DNA of 64,000 nt, from NCBI GenBank assembly GCA_003255065.1, contig QAOA01004753.1, positions 765,321 to 829,320 of the forward strand, read 5' to 3'. The notes beneath the pieces were generated by a model. That model worked only from the letters and a program-made list of their open reading frames with translations, did not search any database and had not been told where the DNA came from. Position 1 is the first letter of the stretch. Every line of letters starts with the position of its first letter. The stretch comes from Cercis canadensis. Taxonomy: Eukaryota > Streptophyta > Magnoliopsida > Fabales > Fabaceae. Position numbers and translations under genes: made by a program. Below are positions 36,301-47,310 of the stretch, piece by piece.

Positions 36301-38689
36301 TGTTCTTAGAGAGGAGTGAATAGGATATTAAAACAATTAAATTTGCAATTACAGAATAAAAATTATTTTTGGAATAACCAACATATATTCAAAACTTGTT
36401 TCAAAGGTAGTTATATATCAACTCAGAAAATTTTAGCAGAAGCAAAGAACTGAATCCAAATCTAGAAATCTCAAAATATAAACCAAACAGATTCTCAGAG
36501 AAAATAATCAGATTATCAAGCTATTATCATATATGAATGAAACCACTTATCAAGCATTTAGAACAAGATAATAGCTCAAGAGATGAAAATCATAACAAGC
36601 TTAAGAATTGTAGAACATCAAATTAAACTGATTATGCAGCAGTAGATCAAATTTTAAATCATATAATCAACAAAATATTAAAGAAACTAAAGAGAAAAGA
36701 TAAAGCCCAAAATTTTTATAATGGTTCGGTCAAAACAGAGTCTACGTACACTCTCTCAAAGTTGGGGTTCAACAATCAACAAGGTTATTTGTCCAAGCTG
36801 TTAGCTTCACAATTCTCTATCATGTTTTGATGATAACAAATGATTTTATATCTTCTAATTTGTGTTTTTTGTTTAAGTATATTTCTAAGTACATGTTAGC
36901 GAAGAAAGCTAAGAACTGGTTCTTCAAGTTGTAAGAACTGGTTCTTAAACTAGTCCTTCTCTTCTGGTTGGTGTTAGGCATGTGAAGTCTCTGATCACAC
37001 TGTGCATGTCAGAATGTCACCTCAACTTGTGATATAACCGTTTCTCTATTAAGACTTGGTGGAGGATCCACCTTTCAAGGGAAGTTAGTAAAAAGTAACT
37101 TCTTTGGCACTACAAGACAAGAGAAATGGTTAGTGGACTTTGATTAAATCTTGGCATGACATATGTCCTCTTATCAAGGGTGGAGAATTCTCTTCATGTG
37201 CTGTCGCTTTCTTCCTTGAAATTCAGCCTTTCAAGCCTTTTGAAAAAACAGAGAGAAGAAGCAGAAAGAGGAAAATACAGAGCAAGAGTTAGGGTGTGAT
37301 GGCAGCCCTTCTCCTTTAATTTGTACTGAGAGTTTCTTCTTCCTCTTGTTCTATACTGTGTAAAATTTGCTCTAGAGAGAGAGTGTATTTTAATGTAGCT
37401 TAACTCTGTTATGAGTGTTCAAAACTCAGGATTTTAGTAGGAAATCCGTGAGGTACTTCTAGTTGTGATACTAGAAAGAGAAAGTTCTTGGTGAGCTTTA
37501 GAGTGAGAAACCATGGATGTAAAAGTTTGGAGAAGCTTGGACAAATTAAACTTGATATAGTGGAACCCCAAAGTTTTGGGAGAAGTGGATGTAGGCCTTA
37601 GTGTTAAACCATTATAAATTTGTGGCTAAGATCTTCTTGACTATTATCTTTCATTCTTAATTTTTTATGCTTACTGAATGTCATTTATGCTTTGAGTTGA
37701 ATTTGTGTGAGTTTTCTGGACTGCTTTATCAATGTTATATTCTGTGAAATGGATCTGAGTTTTTTTTTGTGTATCTATTCGGTTCTAGAACTAGTTCTTA
37801 AGTTGCAGAACTGGTTCTTGTATTGTTTAGAACTTGGATCAAATTCTGTTTTAGAGCATCTAAATCGAAAATTTCTAAAAACTCATATTCACCCCCTCTA
37901 GGAATATTTCCTGTAACATTCAAAAGCTTCTGCGAGCTTTTTACAGCACTGATTTTACATAGAACTTAACCAGAAAACTCTATCTAGTTTCTCAAGAGCT
38001 CACTAAAAACTCTCTCTTTGTCAAACGAAGACATAAGTCACTTCCCAAATTTCCCAATGAAATCTGTTACAACCAAAAGGATATGGCTCCCACAGTATTG
38101 CAACTCTCACAGAATTTTCTCACAAGAAATATAGAGTTGGTAGAAGAGACTAAAAACTAGTTTCTAACAGAAAGCTTTTTTTAAGATGATTGATAGATTT
38201 TGTTCATGTTCTTCCAGACCTTGGATCTTCATTTTTATAGCAGCAGAAGGTAAAAGATGACCGTTGCAAATGAGTTGGGCTTCTGCTTGCATGATTGATG
38301 GTCTTAATCACTAGATTTGAGAGAATATCTCAATTGGAGAAATAATCTCTTCCTTTTGAAAACTTTCCTTGTATAGAACTTGTGTCCTTTTTGAATGTTG
38401 ATTTCTCTTTAATTTGAATTTCTTTGATGGGCTTCCTTCCACATCTCTGAAGAAGTCCACTAGCTAGTCCAATGTGCTTTAGACTTGGATAGGTCCATGA
38501 GCTTTTTCTTTAAGGCTTTCACATTAGCATTTGTAGTGTAGAACCAATACTTAAACTCAAGCTAGTTCTTTTGACTAGGAATCTGGTTATGTTTCAGACT
38601 CAAGTGCGTCATTCAACCTGTTACTAAAATAGCCATCTGAGTAGACATAAGTTAGTGATAATTAAAACTGTTTGTTATCATCAAAATTA
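36301..38689 (-). mobile_element. Solo-type Copia LTR (outer), interrupted by a second LTR
   Basis: Read on the minus strand the sequence starts near TTTTGATGATAACAAAC (38689) and ends TATTCACTCCTCTCTAAGAACA (36301), the start and end patterns of a large plant Copia (SIRE-type) LTR. The pieces 36301-36822 and 37919-38689 add up to about 1.3 kb once the inserted LTR is removed. No internal coding part is present. Family assignment rests on these end patterns only. Confidence 0.6.
36823..37918 (+). mobile_element. Solo-type Copia LTR (inner), nested
   Basis: It starts TGTTTTGATGATAACAAATG and ends ATTCACCCCCTCTAGG..CTGTAACA, matching the outer LTR in its end patterns but in opposite orientation. 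About 1.1 kb, without coding sequence. The repeated phrase AGAACTGGTTCTT in its body is shared with the outer LTR region. No clear target-site duplication was seen. Confidence 0.6.
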
Positions 38690-38724
38690 GGGTTGGAGAA
38701 CCGTGGAGCCAATAAATTGTTTTG

Positions 38725-38872
38725 GCAAGAAACTTGGAGAGTGAGATTGGGATTAAGGGCTCTGCATATCACTTTTATGAAACTTTGTAGTGGAAAAAAG
38801 AACATCATGTACTAGAATTTCTTGATTAACTTTACCAAAGTTACTGAGGCACATTTCTGGCACTGTAAGCAT
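38725..38872 (+). pseudogene. MLP pseudogene (deleted coding remnant)
   Basis: 38730-38815 matches the start of exon 1 of MLP-2 (GCAAGAAACTTGGAGAGTGA against the MLP-2 SSLESEIEIKAS region and DHFYDTLKG), and then the sequence jumps directly to the last codons of exon 2 (about 38829-38872, VTEAH-like end as in MLP-3). The rest of exon 1, the intron and most of exon 2 are missing, an in-frame stop lies early, and the ATG is lost. The promoter lies 2.4 kb upstream behind the LTR. It is closest to MLP-2 and MLP-3. Confidence 0.8.
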
Positions 38873-39125
38873 ATATATGATTGCAACCAGATAGTAGCCA
38901 GTACTATCGTAGGTAATCAATAAAGGTTTTATGTTCCTGTCATGACTTGATGGTTACCACTTACCAAACTTGTTTTTGTCAATAAGTTGTGCAATTAGTG
39001 TGCAAGTAGGGTATAACACTGTTGTTTGAATGTAATTTGATAGTAAGAGTGGCGATGACTCCCCCTAATTGTGATTCATAAATTTGAACTATTATGACTA
39101 ATTGAAGAATATATGCTGATCAATT
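38873..39125 (+). other. 3' flank of MLP pseudogene
   Basis: It matches the 3' flank of MLP-3 (44539-44800): shared TAGTAGCCAGTACTA, GACTTGATGGTTA, TTTGTCAATAAGTT and GAATGTAATTT, and a poly(A) signal AATAAA at 38919. This confirms the remnant as a decayed gene copy and not a chance match. Confidence 0.75.
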
Positions 39126-39684
39126 ATCTTCATGTTAATAATTTTTAGTCCGCAATTCTAACATTTAAAACTACCTACCCACCTGCCACTCTCCGAATAG
39201 CTTTGATTGATTTCGTGCATTTTTGGACATAAATTTAATGTCCATGTTGCATTATTGTTCTTGATATTTAGGATTTCTCTTTTATATGCATTTTGAAAAG
39301 TCAAATTAATATGTGCATGAGAATCTTCTCCTGTGCTTTTATTTCTTTAACCCTATGAATGTGAATCTCACCCTGACACGTGTTGCGCACTTTGATCTCT
39401 CCATAGTGCTCTACAATGATTTTACACCAGAAATGCAATCCTTTTATTTTGTTTCTAAACCTCTCTGTTAACCCTTTTGAAATAGTCATATCGACATGTA
39501 GGGACAAGAATGCTAAACACCTGAAATTCGCGTATTTGTATAGTAAATGGTCTGGTAAGTGGTAACTGGGGGCCATTGAGAAGTGGGTATTGGTTAACAT
39601 AAAGTCGATATCGTACAAGCTAGTTACAACCATTCAAGAAACATGATAATGTAAGATATTATCTCCAAGCTTTGCCTATGTTCC
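39126..39684 (+). other. Upstream region of MLP-2
   Basis: Related to 35690-36300. No gene is supported; an antisense open frame here lies on duplicated promoter sequence. Confidence 0.6.
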
Positions 39685-39686
39685 TC

Positions 39687-39694
39687 TCTATATA
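39687..39694 (+). promoter_or_regulatory. TATA box of MLP-2
   Basis: CTATATATTG lies about 80 bp before the ATG; the same position in the severed promoter upstream reads TTTATATATG. Confidence 0.55.
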
Positions 39695-39768
39695 TTGTCT
39701 ATTGGTGTGTGTTATTCTTCGCAACAACCAATAAGGAAGTGATTAACATTCTCATATTTGAAAAAAGA

Positions 39769-40981
39769 ATGGCTCTAGCAAGTAGCTTGGAGAGTGAGAT
39801 TGAGATTAAGGCCTCTGCAGATCACTTTTATGACACTTTGAAGGGGAAGAAAGAACGTCGCGTACATGATGTTGCACCCAACCATATACACAAGGTGGAG
39901 GTTCATGAAGGTGATTGGGAGACTTCTAACTCTGTCAAGCAGCTCACTTTTGCTGTGGGTAAGTCACAACTGTATTGTATGTGCATTTTGTATGAGCAGT
40001 TATATCTACATATTTTTACCCATTTGGATTATTTTCAAGTAATATTTTTTATACATTAATTATACTCAATTTTCAATATACACACCTATGTACACATTAT
40101 TTAAAATCATTATATTTGGCATGTTTGACTGGCCAATTAAAATAAGATCATACAAAATGTTTAATCTGACAATTTAAATTTAGAGTTAAATATATTTTTT
40201 GTCATTCAATTATTTTTTTAATATTATTTTAGTCGTCAAATAATCATTATGCCCATCAAATCATTCATTTAAGTTAACATTTTTTTGTGTTACGGAAGAT
40301 TGATTTGGCGGGTAATGTGATTATTTGAAAATTAAAGTGATACAAAAAATAAATCAATAACTAAAGTGACATTTGAAAAATAATTCAATGACGAAAAATG
40401 TATTTTACTCTTAAATTTATTGTACACCTNCATTTAAGTTAACATATTTTTGTGTTACGGAAGATTGATTTGACGGGTAATGTGATTATTTGAAAATTAA
40501 AATGATACAAAAAATAAATCAATAACTAAAGTGACATTTGAGAAATAATTCAATGACGAAAAATGTATTTTACTCTTAAATTTATTGTACACCTTTTGGT
40601 GTAAACTAAAGAGTGTGCAAATATCCTTTTTGAACTAGTTTAGTGAACCCCTCATAATTTTTCCGGTTCTAGTTGATATATTTTTGTGTCTTTGTCTTCG
40701 ATTGAACTGTAGGGGACACTGTTGAGACCTTGAAAGAGAAAATTGAATTTGATGATGGAAACAAGAAGATTACCTATTTAGTTTTGGAGGGAGATTTGAT
40801 GAAGTATTACAAGAGCTACAAAGTCATTCTTCACGTTACACCAAAAGGTGAGGGCAGCCTTGTGAAGTGGACTCTGGTGTATGAGAAAGTAGATGAAAGT
40901 GCTCCTGAGCCAACCAAATACAAGGATCTGTTGGTTAATCTCACCAAAGACATTGAGACCCATCTTCTTCAGGAAAAGTAA
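39769..40981 (+). CDS. MLP-2, major latex protein-like
   Basis: Exons 39769-39958 and 40713-40981, phase-1 intron (G|GTAAGT, CTGTAG|GG), give 152 residues. The start is MALASSLESEIEIKAS; an upstream in-frame ATG at 39709 is not preferred because the family begins at MA. The ligand-cavity loop reads HEGDWETSNSVKQL (46-59) and the C-terminal helix ends LTKDIETHL. It is intact. The intron carries a hAT-like MITE (40182-40410) and an assembly duplication around N 40430, so the true intron is probably shorter by about 165 bp. Poly(A) signal AATAAA at 41014. Closest relatives are MLP-3 and the 38.7 kb pseudogene. The role as a lipid or small-ligand binding protein is from the family. Confidence 0.9.
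40182..40410. mobile_element. hAT-like MITE in intron of MLP-2
   Basis: Ends AGAGTTAAAT and TTTACTC with long imperfect inverted repeats (a TTTAGTCGTC.. arm against ..AATAACTAAAGTGACA). Perfect 8-bp target-site duplication TTAAATTT at 40174-40181 and 40411-40418. Same family as 28769-29025. Confidence 0.85.
40266..40594. repeat. 164-bp direct duplication around single N at 40430
   Basis: 40266-40429 and 40431-40594 are nearly identical; both contain the inner and right part of the MITE and its target-site flank. It looks like unmerged contig overlap. Confidence 0.9.
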
Positions 40982-43142
40982 AAGTGGTCACTTATGATTT
41001 CCTATGGCTCAAAAATAAAGCTGTTGTGTCTGTATGGGTGTGCTTGTGACCTAATGGTTATCAACCTGATGGTATAAATAATGTATTGCTTGTGTTTGGA
41101 TGGATCTGTCATATTGCAATGCTCGCGCGTATTTAAGTTTGGCAATCGCAGGATGAGCTGCATGCCTTTGTATCGTTTATTTGTAAACTTTAATTAGTGT
41201 GATGATAAAGTTTTATTTTAAATAATCGTACAGCCAACAACCATATTGGCATGTTTGGTTGAGCTTTTGCACCTTGATAATTGCTTTTATTGTCAATAGA
41301 TAAATAGTAACTCTATTTGCAATCATGAAAATTCGAACCAAAAAACGAAGGTGAGGATACTAGTCTTAAGATTGAGAGCACACTCCATTGAACTAGAAAT
41401 CTTCTTCTTTTTATTGTATATTATATATATAACTTGATGAACATGGAAAATATATTTTTATTCTCTTTTCGTTTTTTTACAATGAAATCAAGGTTAATTG
41501 CTGTAGTGTGAACTAGCTACTGCATTATGTTTTAATTATTATTTTTTCTTTCAAGGATGGATTTTTCCATCACTAGAAGAACAATAAACAATTTTGGAAA
41601 TTTATTAGGACGGAACATTTAATTGCTAAAATAAAAATTAATTTTCTTAATATTTTGGAAATGAAATGAACATTTAATGTCTTTTATTTATTATTTATTT
41701 AGAGACTAAATATTTATGATGTTTTATTGGAATCTTATAAGTGATGTCATTTCCGTTGCTAATGGCGACAGATTTTCGTTTCTGTAAATGGATTATATAG
41801 CAATGCATGTTTTAACGGTGGAAGCCTTTTCGTTGTAAAAACTTTTTCAGCTGTTCTCTTTTTTCTCTCTTGGATTAATTGAATCTATATGCCAATGGAT
41901 CATAGAGCTGTCTCTGTGAAAATGACACAATACGAGAGATGGATAACAGGTTGGTCCGGACCGTTTTGGCCCGACTTGATCAGGCTGGTGCTAATTCGGG
42001 CAGGCCCAAATTGGCCCAATTCTAATTGGGCCAGCAAATTACTGAAATTAGGCTACAATTTTTTTTTTTAATTTTTTTAACTATTATTTATTTGTAATTA
42101 GGCTAAAATTTAACAAAGGTTTAAATAATTTTGATCAAATTACTAATGAATCTAATTAAATTAAATAAAATATGTATAAATTAATAAATAAAATTAAAAC
42201 AAAAAATCAAATACATATNAATAAAATAAAAACAAAGAATCAAAGACGTATAAAAAAATGAATGTAAGTGTAAATTTAAAATAAATATGTATAAGTAACT
42301 AAAAAAAATTATAATAGTACATACTTTAAAGTTTAAAATTCAAAAACACATACTAATATGATTTAGTAGTCTTTCTTCAAAAAAAAAAAANAAAAAAAAA
42401 AAAAAGTGGGCTGGTGGGCCATGGGCAAAATTAGCTGGATTCCATTCAGGTTGTAATATTTAGAACCTATCTCTCCTTTTTCTTTTGGGCCAAAACGAGT
42501 TAATAGAGAACAATACAAATACATACTAACATAATTCTAGCTTCATCCATTAATATACTAAGTTTCATATGATTTCTAGAGAATGGCCTGATTTATTTTC
42601 AAATAATCTTGAACTTTTGAAACCTAAACCAGTAAAAAATATTTACAAAGCACTGCTATTTAGCCAAAAAAAAAAAAAATTGACAGGGATTTTATTCGGA
42701 TTTAAAAAAAATTGTTAGAAAAAATTTGGTAGAAAACACTTCATATATAACAATCATTCCTAACAATCACTAATAAAATTATTGTGGCTAAATATCATTA
42801 TCCTACTTTTTAAAACATTGCAAGCCAATCAATTTGATTGTTAGTGAATAGAAATTATTAGATTTGCCCTTTTTTTTTTGTTGTTTTTTTTTTACGTTGT
42901 TCCAAACACACAAATTAATAGCGAACGATGTGTCAATTGGCGAAGTTCAATGGACATGCCTGTGTTACAATATATTATAATTGCCAAATGTTTAGTTAAT
43001 ATATAGTGCATGCAGTGACAAATTGCTGGTCAGTATGCCACCTAATACGACATTTTCATTATATAAACAAAAGAATAAGTTTGATTATTAGTGCAGAAGT
43101 CGGCACTATAATATTATCATATTTCAATTTGGTGGTTCTCAC
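40982..43142. other. Spacer between MLP-2 and MLP-3
   Basis: No gene is seen. It contains a GGCC-rich hairpin-like patch (about 41940-42045: GGCCCAAATTGGCCCAATTC and neighbours), A/T-rich tracts and single N at 42219 and 42391, the latter inside poly(A). Confidence 0.6.
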
Positions 43143-43150
43143 CTATAAAT
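43143..43150 (+). promoter_or_regulatory. TATA box of MLP-3
   Basis: CTATAAAT about 77 bp before the ATG at 43220. Confidence 0.55.
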
Positions 43151-43219
43151 TTCAAATTATATATATACTTAAATATACGTTCGTTCACTTCGTTCATTAT
43201 TAATTGCAGCAAAGAAAAA

Positions 43220-44538
43220 ATGGCTCTCACAGGAACTGTGCAGATTGAGATTGAGATTGAGATTCAGGCATCTGCTGATGGATTCTACGAGACTTTCAAG
43301 GGAACAAGAACGCATCGTTTACCAGATATAGCACGCAATCATATTCATAAGATTGATGTACATGAAGGTGACTGGCACATTTCTGGCTGTCAAGCAGGTG
43401 ACTTATGCTGTAGGTAAGTGATATAATGCAGATCTTTATGCATTTTCTATATTTATATCTATGATAAGTTCTATATATAACTAAGAATGTGGAAAATTTT
43501 CATATTAGACTGGTTTATTAAGAGAACAGCTTAGTTGTTTTCCATATTGACTATTCTAATTTGGAAGTGTTATATTAAATCTCATTAACATATGTGGGAC
43601 TTAATTTTTATTGGAGGAAACAGACTAATTTTAGAGGAAGAGTGTAGTTGATGTAGCGAGCCGTTCTCAGCTAGACTTCTCAGAGTCCTGAACTCCCTCA
43701 CTTCCTAAGTTCAAGTCCCCTCTTTAAGCTAGACAAAGTGTGCTGGCTGTTTATCTATAGATTTTTTTAAAAAATAGACTAATTCTCAAATTTATAGTTC
43801 AAATTCCAGTAGACGAAAAATCAAATTTATAGTTTAAGGTTTAAAGTTTTTTGATTTATAATTATGAATTGGATAATTTTATATCTTAAATTAAACCTAA
43901 AAAATTTGGGCTCAAAAACGGAATGACCAAAATTACATATTTTATGAATATAAAAGGATTAAATTATTCATTTTTAAATAAAAGGGACCAAAAAATTTAA
44001 GTTATTAAAATATGAGAACTAAAATTACAATTAAGTTTAATTATAATTATATTCTTTTAAAAGATTCATATGACAACTTAGGTTTTTTTGACTTGAGTGA
44101 ATTCTAAACGTAATATTAGAAAGTTATTTAAAACCAATATATAGTAATTTTAAGCTGAGGGCTTTTTTAACACTTGAATTGAAAGTCCACTCATGGCTAT
44201 CGATCTATGTATAATTAAGTACAGTTGCAAGTTCTGTATATTGAGTTTTTCAATATATATCTTGGATGAAACCAGGAGACACAGTTGAGACTTTGAAAGA
44301 GAAGACTGAGTATGATAATGAAAACAGAAAGATCACATTCATTGTATTGGAAGGGGATATGATGACGCATTACAAAAGCTATAAAGCCACCCTTCATGTT
44401 AACCCAAACGGAGAAGGTAGCCTAGTGAAGTGGACTTTGCAATATGAGAAATCCAATGATGATGCTCCAGAACCAACAAAGTACAAGGATTTCTTGGTTG
44501 ATGTCACCAAAGTTACTGAGGCACATCTTCTGGCATAG
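43220..44538 (+). CDS. MLP-3, major latex protein-like, 2-bp deletion in exon 1
   Basis: Exon 1 starts at 43220 (MALTGTVQ, with a GAGATT repeat coding IEIEIEI) and exon 2 is 44276-44538. Compared with MLP-2, two bases are missing at about 43387 after HEGDWHISG, so splicing at the usual donor (G|GTAAGT at 43414) breaks the frame. A second donor, CAG|GTGACT, lies 16 bp upstream (exon end 43397), also in phase 1; using it restores the frame into GDTVETLKEKTEYD and gives 146 residues lacking about five residues of one strand. Either this is a pseudogene, or the cryptic donor rescues it, or the two bases are an assembly error. Exon 2 is intact and ends DVTKVTEAHLLA; poly(A) signal AATAAA near 44600. 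Confidence 0.7.
43840..44045. repeat. MITE relic in intron of MLP-3
   Basis: Related to the right half of the hairpin element at 58272-58820: shared strings include AATGACCAAAATTACATATTTTATGAATATA, kept here only in part, and ACTAAAATTACAATTAAG at the end. The left half is not preserved. Confidence 0.6.
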
Positions 44539-45117
44539 TAAGGATATATATCAAAAACTGCTAAATAGTAGCCAGTACTACAATAGTCAATAAGTGATCA
44601 ATAAAAGGTCTTATGGGCCTGTCGTGACTTGATGGTTATCAAACTTAACTTTGTCAATAAGTTTTGCAACTAATTAAGTATGTAAGTTGGGTATAATATT
44701 GATATTTGAATGTAATTTTATAGTAACAGTAGTGATGCCTTGCCTTAATTGTGATTTGTAAATATGAACTATTATGGCTCAGAGGAGAATGCTGATTAGT
44801 TATATTCAAATTAATAATCATTTAAAAGTTATTATATGTTATACCAAAAAGTATTACTTAATTTTTTTTTATTGAAAATGTGTTACTTAATTTAGTACAA
44901 TATATCTGTGATGCACGAGTGATGTTACTTAATTTGCTTGCTAATCTTCTAGAATTAGTTCTGTAGCCAGTTTTGAAACTGGTTTTAGTCATCTTTATTT
45001 ATAACTTTTAGTCTTGCCTCTTAGCCCACCATAGGAAAAGTTATTTGCTCCACCTTTGTATTTTGGAGTCTGTCAAGAATCAATTCAACCCAAAAGTAGT
45101 ATTATTAATTTTGGGCT

Positions 45118-45262
45118 TGACCCATTTAATAATTGGGTTTAGCCTGTATAAAACCAAGTTTGAGCTTGAATTTTGATGCTTGAATAAAATTGGATTTTTT
45201 AGGCCCGGCCTGATTTTGGCCTAACCCAATCCGAGTTTACCCAATTATTAAATGGGCTGAGC
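45118..45262. repeat. Small hairpin repeat
   Basis: GACCCATTTAATAATTGGGTTT near 45119 pairs with ACCCAATTATTAAATGGGCT near 45239; the loop is GGCC-rich. A similar GGCC-rich patch occurs near 41940-42045. It could be a short MITE. Confidence 0.5.
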
Positions 45263-45599
45263 CGGTTTTAATTCAATTTCTTTTGTCTTTATATTTTTCT
45301 TTTTTTTTTTTTATAATTATTTTTTTAATTTTAAAAAAATAATATAAACTCGACCCACCCGATTTGAACTAGCCTGTTTGGACAATGCTACCCAAAAGCT
45401 TAAATTTTTAGGTAATATATATTGAAGTGAGGCTTTACTTCACCCACAACATAACCATGTTTTAGAGAGTCCAAGGGTTGAGAACTGAAGGATTGAAGAT
45501 GGAAGCAGGAAGGATGTAGAATACAAAATTTTGCACAAATGGAGGATGACATTAGTGTTAGATATAAAGTCATTGATGAGTATGTTAAGAATTGATTCA

Positions 45600-45760
45600 A
45601 TCTAAAATGTTAAATTGTTAAGTGGAGGCCCTAATATGTCTCTACACTTAAAAGCCCTTTAGATTTAAAGCAGGGACAAAGGACAAAAAGATTTGATCTC
45701 TTGATCACCACTTGGTCAAGGACATTATGATATCATATTAAAAACAAATTTAACCAAAAA
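45600..45760 (-). repeat. Interspersed repeat with tRNA-like motif
   Basis: It is related to 2140-2300 (shared ATGTCTC(T/C)(A/G)CAC(T/C)TAAAAGCCCTTT and the following GATTTGATCTC..TGATC part). On the minus strand it holds GACCAAGTGGT and AGATCAAATC spaced as Pol III boxes. It may be SINE-derived or Copia leader sequence. Confidence 0.4.
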
Positions 45761-46398
45761 ACTTAAGTTATTTGGTAAAAATTTAAAAATGATTTTGTGC
45801 ATAATAAGACTTTCATCTAAGAGTATAAACTTTTAAGTTGAAATGATTCTTGAATTATAACAGAACTTTTTTTCTAAGGTGGTCAAGAGCTCAATTTCTG
45901 TTGCTCCTATTTCTTATAATTTAGTTAAATTCAAAATTTCAACATAAAGTATGAACACAAGGGTGGGCCCAATGCACGGCGCATGGGTTCCAACGTCTCC
46001 TTGCAATACGAGGCTGGTCCAGTTTGTGCTGTGAGTAAAAAGCATGCACTTGTTAATTCTTCTAATAGATCCCAAGTGCCCCTCACACTAGAGGAGTTTA
46101 TTGCATAACAAGATTCATATATAGATGGATTGCCTTATTTGAACTTGTCAAAAAAACAAAATAAAAAACACTTGCTTCTAAATCACGAAAAAATAATCAA
46201 TAATATAAGCGAATTATGAAGCAAAATAATTTTTTTTTATACTTTAAAATAAGGTAAACGTGTGCAACTGAGTATCTTATCTAATTGCCAATTAATAATG
46301 TAGTATGCTGTTTGGTCCAAGAATCCGATGTCAAACTCAACTGCTCTATTTTAATACCAAAATCAACATGACAAATGATAGATTACTTAGCCAACCAC

Positions 46399-46823
46399 AT
46401 GGCACCTGCAGCTACGTTCTTTGACTTCTCCAAGGTTCAACTTCACCAGCTTCAAAACGCCTGCACTGAAAGAACACATGGAGCTAAGATCCATGAAGGG
46501 GACTGGCACATCATTGGTTCTGTTAGGCATTGGACTTATGCCGTAGTTAAGCTTTTGATCAACAAAGGACTTGATTGTTAAAAATGTGCTTTGTGTGTAT
46601 GCGTTTATTCTTCAAAATATGCAAGACCCTTCAACTTCACCAGCTTCAAAACGCCTGCACTGAAAGAACACATGGAGCTAAGATCCATGAAGGGGACTGG
46701 CACATCATTGGTTCTGTTAGGCATTGGACTTATGCCGTAGTTAAGCTTTTGATCAACAAAGGACTTGATTGTTAAAAATGTGCTTTGTGTGTATGCGTTT
46801 ATTCTTCAAAATATGCAAGACCC
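46399..46823 (+). pseudogene. MLP exon-1 pseudogene with tandemly duplicated exon
   Basis: The segment keeps the second part of an MLP exon 1 (ACTERTHGAKIHEGDWHIIG and SVRHWTYAV), closest to MLP-5, but lacks the N-terminal strand. The conserved donor G|GTAAG reads GTAGTTAAG, and no exon 2 follows. A 194-bp unit covering this exon and its 3' flank is present twice, at 46436-46629 and 46630-46823, apparently perfect and without an N between. The upstream region (about 46290-46350) resembles the MLP-5 upstream region (47106-47165), so a whole gene was duplicated and then decayed. Confidence 0.8.
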
Positions 46824-47191
46824 TTCTACTTTTACTATAGTTACCAATGTTTTTTAGTTCCAAGGAGCATAGTGAGTTAGAGAAGAAAGAAAGGGAGTGG
46901 ATCAAACCCTGACATCAAACACGTGTTGTTGGACCTACGCATCATTAACATAACGTGCAATTTGATATAATTGAAGAATAATGCAGCTTAAAACTCTTTT
47001 GCTTTACTGCTACGTACAATATATATATATATATCCACTGTCATATTTCATATTTTAATGCGAAATTAAATTTCTAAAGCTGACTATGCTATATCTGATG
47101 ATATCGAATTAATAATTTAGTTGGTAATTTGCACCAAGAACCCTATGCCTGCAAGTGGGTAGAATTATTGCTTAACCAAACTCAACAATCT
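46824..47191. other. Spacer and upstream region of MLP-5
   Basis: No gene is seen; a short (TA)n run lies near 47020-47032. Confidence 0.6.
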
Positions 47192-47202
47192 TCTATTTAA
47201 GG
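47192..47202 (+). promoter_or_regulatory. Candidate TATA-like element of MLP-5
   Basis: TCTATTTAAGG lies about 115 bp before the ATG at 47311. Confidence 0.45.
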
Positions 47203-47310
47203 TCAAATAAGGTAAGCATTCCTTCATTAATATCTCTCCTCACAATTTCCTTTTCCCTCCTTCATTTCATTTTCTCTTTGGTTCTTGAGCTTCATCACTA
47301 TTTCACAGAC

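Larger units (their letters stand above)
44539..46398. other. Spacer between MLP-3 and the 46.4 kb pseudogene
   Basis: No gene is seen. The first 260 bp are 3' flank of MLP-3. A small hairpin (45118-45262) and an interspersed repeat (45600-45760) are listed separately. Confidence 0.6.

Noticed and set aside
39301-39633. 110-codon antisense open frame upstream of MLP-2
   Set aside because: It lies in promoter sequence that is duplicated at 35.7-36.3 kb without keeping the frame.
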